DNA of 64,000 bases from Streptomyces gilvus. GTDB lineage: Bacteria > Actinomycetota > Actinomycetes > Streptomycetales > Streptomycetaceae. Numbering within the stretch: the stretch's first letter is position 1; each line of letters begins with the position of its first letter. Below, in pieces: positions 60,671-64,000 of the stretch. The DNA lies in contig NZ_JAKWBE010000014.1 of NCBI RefSeq assembly GCF_022513565.1, positions 161,625 to 225,624 of the forward strand, given 5' to 3'. The notes under the pieces were generated by a model, which was given only the letters and a program-made list of their open reading frames with translations, made no database searches and was not told the origin of the DNA. The position numbers were made by a program, and so were the translations under genes.

Positions 60671-63166
60671 TCAGCGCCCGGCGCTGTCCACGACCGCCGA
60701 CCACTCGTCCAGCAGGGCCTGCGCGGAGGCGTCGTCCGGGCCCTCCGCCCACAGATGGGTGACCGCCTCGGCCGGGTCGGGCAGCACCATCACCCAGCGC
60801 CCGTCGGTCTCCACCACCCGCACGCCGTCGGTGGTGTCCACGAAGCGGTCTCCCGCCTCCTCCACCACTCGCCGCATCACAAGCCCCTTGACGGCCCACG
60901 GAGTCGCCAGATCACGCTTGAGGACGTGCGCACGCGGAATCCGCGCGTCGATCTGGCTGAGCGTGAGCTGCGTCCGCGCCACCAGCCCGATCAGCCGTAC
61001 GAAGGCGGCCGTGCCGTCGAAGACGCTGCTGAACTCCGGGACGATGAACCCGCCCTTGCCGTCACCGCCGAAGATGGTCGTCTCGTCACGGCCGACCCGG
61101 GTGAGATCGTCGGGCGAGGTCGTCGTCCACTCCACCTGCGTCCCGTGGTACGCGGCGACCTGCTCGGCGATCCGCGTGGTCGTCACCGGCAGCGCCACAC
61201 GGCCGCTGCGCCGCTCGGCGGCCACCAGGTCGAGCATCACGAGCAGGGCCCGGTCGTCCTCGACGATCCGCCCCTTCTCGTCGACGAGCGAGAGCCGCTC
61301 ACCGACGGGGTCGAAGCGCACACCGAAGGCCGCCCGCGAGGACGCCACGATCTCACCGAGCCGCACCAGCCCCGAGCGCCGCACATCGGCCGACTCGGTG
61401 GGCCGCGACTCGTCCAGTCCGGGGTTGATGGTCAGCGAGTCCACGCCGAGCTTCCCGAGCAGACTGGGCAGGACCAGTCCCGCACTTCCGTTCGACGCGT
61501 CGACGACGACCTTCAGCCCGGACTCGGCGATCCCGGTGGTGTCGACATTGCGCAGCAACGAACCCGTGTACGAGTCGAAGACGCTCGCCGGGAAGTGCAG
61601 GTCGCCGATCTCACCGGGGAAGGCACGCCGGTACTCCTGACGCGCGAACACCCGGTCCAGCTTGCGCTGGCTGCCCTGCGAGAGGTCCGCGCCCTGCCCG
61701 TCGAAGAACATGATGTCCACGGAGTCCGGCACACCCGGCGTGGTCCGGATCATGATCCCGCCGGAACTGCCTCGCGCGGTCTGCTGCCTGGCCACGGGCA
61801 GCGGCACGTTCTCCAGGTCCCGCACCTCGATCGCGCTGGCCTGCAGAGCGGAGATCACCGCCCGCTTGAGGGCACGGGCGCCTCGGGAGTGGTCGCGGGC
61901 CGTGGTGACGGTGGAACCCTTCTTGAGGGTCGTCGCGTACGCGCCGGCCAGACGGACGGCGAGCTCGGGCGTGATCTCCACGTTCAGGATGCCGGAGACG
62001 CCCCGGGCGCCGAACAGATGCGCCTGACCGCGGGACTCCCAGATCACCGAGGTGTTGACGAAGGCGCCGGCCTCGATGGTCTTGAACGGATAGACTCGCA
62101 CATTGCCCTGAACGATCGATTCTTCACCGATCAGGCACTCGTCACCGATGACCGCCCCGTCCTCGATCCGGGCGGCGCGCATGATGTCGGTGTTCTTTCC
62201 GACGACACAGCCACGCAGGTTGCTGTGCTGCCCCACATACACGTTGTCGTGCACGACGGCCTTGTGCAGGAAAGCGCCGCTCTTCACCACGACGTTCGAA
62301 CCCACGACGGTGTGCTCACGGATTTCGGCGTTCGCCTCGACCTTGGCGTAGTCCCCGATGTAGAGAGGCCCGCGCAGCACGGCGTCCGGATGCACTTCGG
62401 CACCCTCCGCCACCCAGACGCCCGGCGAGATCTCGAAACCGTCGATCTCGACGTCGACCTTGCCCTCCAGGACATCGGCCTGCGCCTTCACATAGCTCTC
62501 GTGCGTGCCGACGTCCTCCCAGTAGCCCTCGGCCACATAGCCGTAGATCGGCTTGCCTTCCTTCATCAACTGCGGGAAGACGTCACCGGACCAGTCGACG
62601 GGCACATCGGCCTCGACATAGTCGAAGACCTCGGGCTCCATCACATAGATGCCCGTGTTCACGGTGTCGGAGAAGACCTGTCCCCAGGTCGGCTTCTCCA
62701 GGAAGCGCTCGACCTTGCCTTCCTCGTCGACGATGGTGATACCGAATTCCAAGGGATTCGGCACCCGCGTCAGACACACGGTGACGAGCGCACCCTTTTC
62801 CTTGTGGAAATTGATGAGCTCCGTGAGGTCGAAGTCGGTCAGCGCATCGCCGGAGATGACGAGGAATGCATCGTCCTTCAACGCCTCTTCGGCGTTCTTG
62901 ACGCTTCCGGCGGTACCGAGTGGCTTCTCCTCGTTGGCATAGGAAAGCTCCATACCGAGCTCTTCGCCGTCACCGAAGTAGTTCTTGACCAAGGAGGCCA
63001 GGAACTGGACAGTTACGACGGTCTCGTTCAGCCCATGCCTTTTGAGCAGCCGCAGCACATGCTCCATGATCGGGCGGTTCGCCACGGGCAGGAGCGGCTT
63101 GGGCATGCTCGAGGTCATGGGGCGAAGGCGTGTGCCCTCGCCTCCGGCCATCACGACGGCCTTCAT
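60671..63166 (-). CDS. Nucleotidyltransferase fused to a degenerate phosphomannomutase domain
   Basis: The product has 831 residues. Residues 1-235 are a sugar-phosphate nucleotidyltransferase (VMAGGEGTRLRPMTSSMPKP, then LPVANRPIMEHV). Residues 245-370 are left-handed beta-helix hexapeptides (VVGSNVVVKSGAFLHKAVVH). The rest follows the phosphohexomutase fold, but its active-site serine loop reads IMIRTTPGVPD (471-481) instead of TASHNP. The metal loop reads FDPVGER (618-624) instead of DGDxDR, and the sugar loop GGDGKGG replaces GEMSGH. The first domain probably makes GDP-mannose; the second is likely non-catalytic. Confidence 0.88.
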   Translation of the reverse strand: MKAVVMAGGEGTRLRPMTSSMPKPLLPVANRPIMEHVLRLLKRHGLNETVVTVQFLASLVKNYFGDGEELGMELSYANEEKPLGTAGSVKNAEEALKDDAFLVISGDALTDFDLTELINFHKEKGALVTVCLTRVPNPLEFGITIVDEEGKVERFLEKPTWGQVFSDTVNTGIYVMEPEVFDYVEADVPVDWSGDVFPQLMKEGKPIYGYVAEGYWEDVGTHESYVKAQADVLEGKVDVEIDGFEISPGVWVAEGAEVHPDAVLRGPLYIGDYAKVEANAEIREHTVVGSNVVVKSGAFLHKAVVHDNVYVGQHSNLRGCVVGKNTDIMRAARIEDGAVIGDECLIGEESIVQGNVRVYPFKTIEAGAFVNTSVIWESRGQAHLFGARGVSGILNVEITPELAVRLAGAYATTLKKGSTVTTARDHSRGARALKRAVISALQASAIEVRDLENVPLPVARQQTARGSSGGIMIRTTPGVPDSVDIMFFDGQGADLSQGSQRKLDRVFARQEYRRAFPGEIGDLHFPASVFDSYTGSLLRNVDTTGIAESGLKVVVDASNGSAGLVLPSLLGKLGVDSLTINPGLDESRPTESADVRRSGLVRLGEIVASSRAAFGVRFDPVGERLSLVDEKGRIVEDDRALLVMLDLVAAERRSGRVALPVTTTRIAEQVAAYHGTQVEWTTTSPDDLTRVGRDETTIFGGDGKGGFIVPEFSSVFDGTAAFVRLIGLVARTQLTLSQIDARIPRAHVLKRDLATPWAVKGLVMRRVVEEAGDRFVDTTDGVRVVETDGRWVMVLPDPAEAVTHLWAEGPDDASAQALLDEWSAVVDSAGR

Positions 63167-63281
63167 GTCGGAAGCGTCCTCCTCAAACAGACGACGGTCT
63201 AGCCGACTTCACCCGTCCAGATTCTCCCGCACTTTTCCACCGGGGGCCATCGAGCCACTGCGGTGGCGGGAATCGGTGAGT

Positions 63282-63890
63282 TCAATCGGCCATGGCGTCC
63301 GCACGGACCAGGCGGCGGACTTGTACCACGTAGAGCACTCCTGCCCACCAGTACAGGGTTGTACCCCATCCAGCGAACGCCCATCCGAAAATAGCAGCGA
63401 GTGACGGGATCCATCCACTTCCGTCACTGAGCAGCAGCAGCGGGAAGGCGTACATGAGGTTGAAGGTGGCGGCCTTGCCCAGGAAGTTCACCTGCGGCGG
63501 CGGATACCCATGTCGCCTGAGGATGCCCACCATCACCAGCAGGACCAACTCCCGCGCAAGAAGTACAGCGGTCAACCAGATCGGCAGAATCTCACGCCAG
63601 GTAAGACCCACCAGCGTCGAGAGAATGTAGAGCCGGTCGGCCGCGGGGTCGAGGAGCCGGCCGAGGCTGCTGATCTGGTTCCAGCGCCGCGCCAGCTTGC
63701 CGTCCAGGTAGTCGCTGATGCCGCTCAGGGCCAGCACCAACAGCGCCCACCCGTCACTCTTGGGTCCCCCGAACTCAGGCCGCAGAATCAGCCACAGGAA
63801 GATCGGCACGCCGACGAGACGCGCCATGCTGAGGATGTTGGGGATGGTGAGGACCCGGTCCGTCTGGACACGGGTCTCCTGGACCTCCAC
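63282..63890 (-). CDS. CDP-alcohol phosphatidyltransferase (PgsA family)
   Basis: The product has 202 residues from GTG 63890, with AGGAGG seven bases upstream. SDYLDGKLARR with SSLGRLLDPAADR is the CDP-alcohol phosphotransferase signature DGxxAR-x8-Gxx-xD-xxxD, which binds metal and CDP-diacylglycerol. About five membrane spans are present. It makes a phospholipid from CDP-diacylglycerol; a phosphatidylglycerol-phosphate synthase-like role is likely, though the acceptor is not fixed by sequence. It is the equivalent of pgsA2 in the mycobacterial order. Confidence 0.9.
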   Translation of the reverse strand: MEVQETRVQTDRVLTIPNILSMARLVGVPIFLWLILRPEFGGPKSDGWALLVLALSGISDYLDGKLARRWNQISSLGRLLDPAADRLYILSTLVGLTWREILPIWLTAVLLARELVLLVMVGILRRHGYPPPQVNFLGKAATFNLMYAFPLLLLSDGSGWIPSLAAIFGWAFAGWGTTLYWWAGVLYVVQVRRLVRADAMAD

Positions 63891-63946
63891 CCGGGGGCCT
63901 CCTGTGGGAAACGAACCGACGATGCCCCCTGACCTTACCTCAACGC

Positions 63947-63991
63947 AAAAAAGCTCTGACTCCTGGGCTTGTGTGCCCAAGAGCCAGAGCT
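63947..63991 (-). terminator. Intrinsic terminator with U-tract for a leftward gene beyond the window
   Basis: AGCTCTGACTCCTGGGC (63952-63968) pairs with 63975-63991 apart from two mismatches, with a 6-nt loop. Reading leftward it is followed by six T (63952-63947). It would end a leftward transcript from past 64000. Confidence 0.75.
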
Positions 63992-64000
63992 CTAAAAGGA

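Noticed and set aside
60476..63202. A 908-codon + strand frame opposite the nucleotidyltransferase fusion
   Set aside because: His/Arg/Asp-rich text with no recognisable fold; the - strand frame has clear motifs.

Overview
The window is very GC-rich (roughly 70% or more, with strong GC bias in third codon positions), uses many GTG and TTG starts and leaderless promoters, and carries families typical of Streptomyces: DUF5999, MocR, a PadR regulator with a Gly-rich N-terminus, a GarA-type FHA protein and the DUF881/small-basic-protein cluster. It is a Streptomyces chromosomal segment. From memory it resembles the S. coelicolor region from ung to pgsA, but I cannot check this here. No tRNA, rRNA, insertion sequence, integrase or CRISPR array is visible.

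Region 1 (1-16 kb) is mixed metabolism. It holds a partial Gfo/Idh/MocA oxidoreductase, a DinB-fold protein, a lipoprotein, ung, a family-5 solute-binding lipoprotein, two SDR reductases, a HipA-like kinase coupled to a DUF3037 protein, a Rieske lipoprotein, an isochorismatase-fold protein lacking its catalytic residues, and two EamA exporters. One EamA gene is divergent from a LysR regulator. A MocR regulator is divergent from a two-gene operon of FMN split-barrel proteins.

Region 2 (16-28 kb) holds an SRPBCC protein, a PadR regulator, a tightly coupled operon of cyclase, TPP enzyme, HAD protein and membrane protein, PhzF, a CPBP protease, a solute-binding/VWA fusion, a GCS2-type ligase, a conserved hypothetical protein and DUF5999. 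A pair of identical 12-bp palindromes precedes DUF5999.

Region 3 (28-34 kb) is a xylo-oligosaccharide locus: a LacI regulator convergent with a solute-binding protein, two permeases and a GH10 xylanase. A perfect palindrome lies in front of the operon and a degenerate copy in front of lacI.

Region 4 (34-49 kb) is a potassium and ion homeostasis island. It contains kdpF-A-B-C fused into one operon with kdpE but without kdpD, an extra 27-aa membrane peptide coupled to kdpF, a KimA-like K+ importer, a two-RCK membrane protein, a CPA1 antiporter, a second APC/KUP-like permease, and two paralogous small membrane proteins. CGTCAAG-type boxes, often 11 bp apart, recur in every promoter region of this island and look like the sites of an OmpR-family regulator, most simply the local KdpE. 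This is the most interesting candidate system in the window.

Region 5 (49-64 kb) holds two molbindin (TOBE) proteins, then gcvP behind a tandem glycine riboswitch, a PRC-barrel protein and DNA polymerase IV. It ends with a conserved actinobacterial cluster: MerR, DUF151, FtsR-like MerR, GarA-like FHA, DUF881, small basic protein, DUF881, a nucleotidyltransferase fused to a degenerate phosphomannomutase domain, and a CDP-alcohol phosphatidyltransferase.
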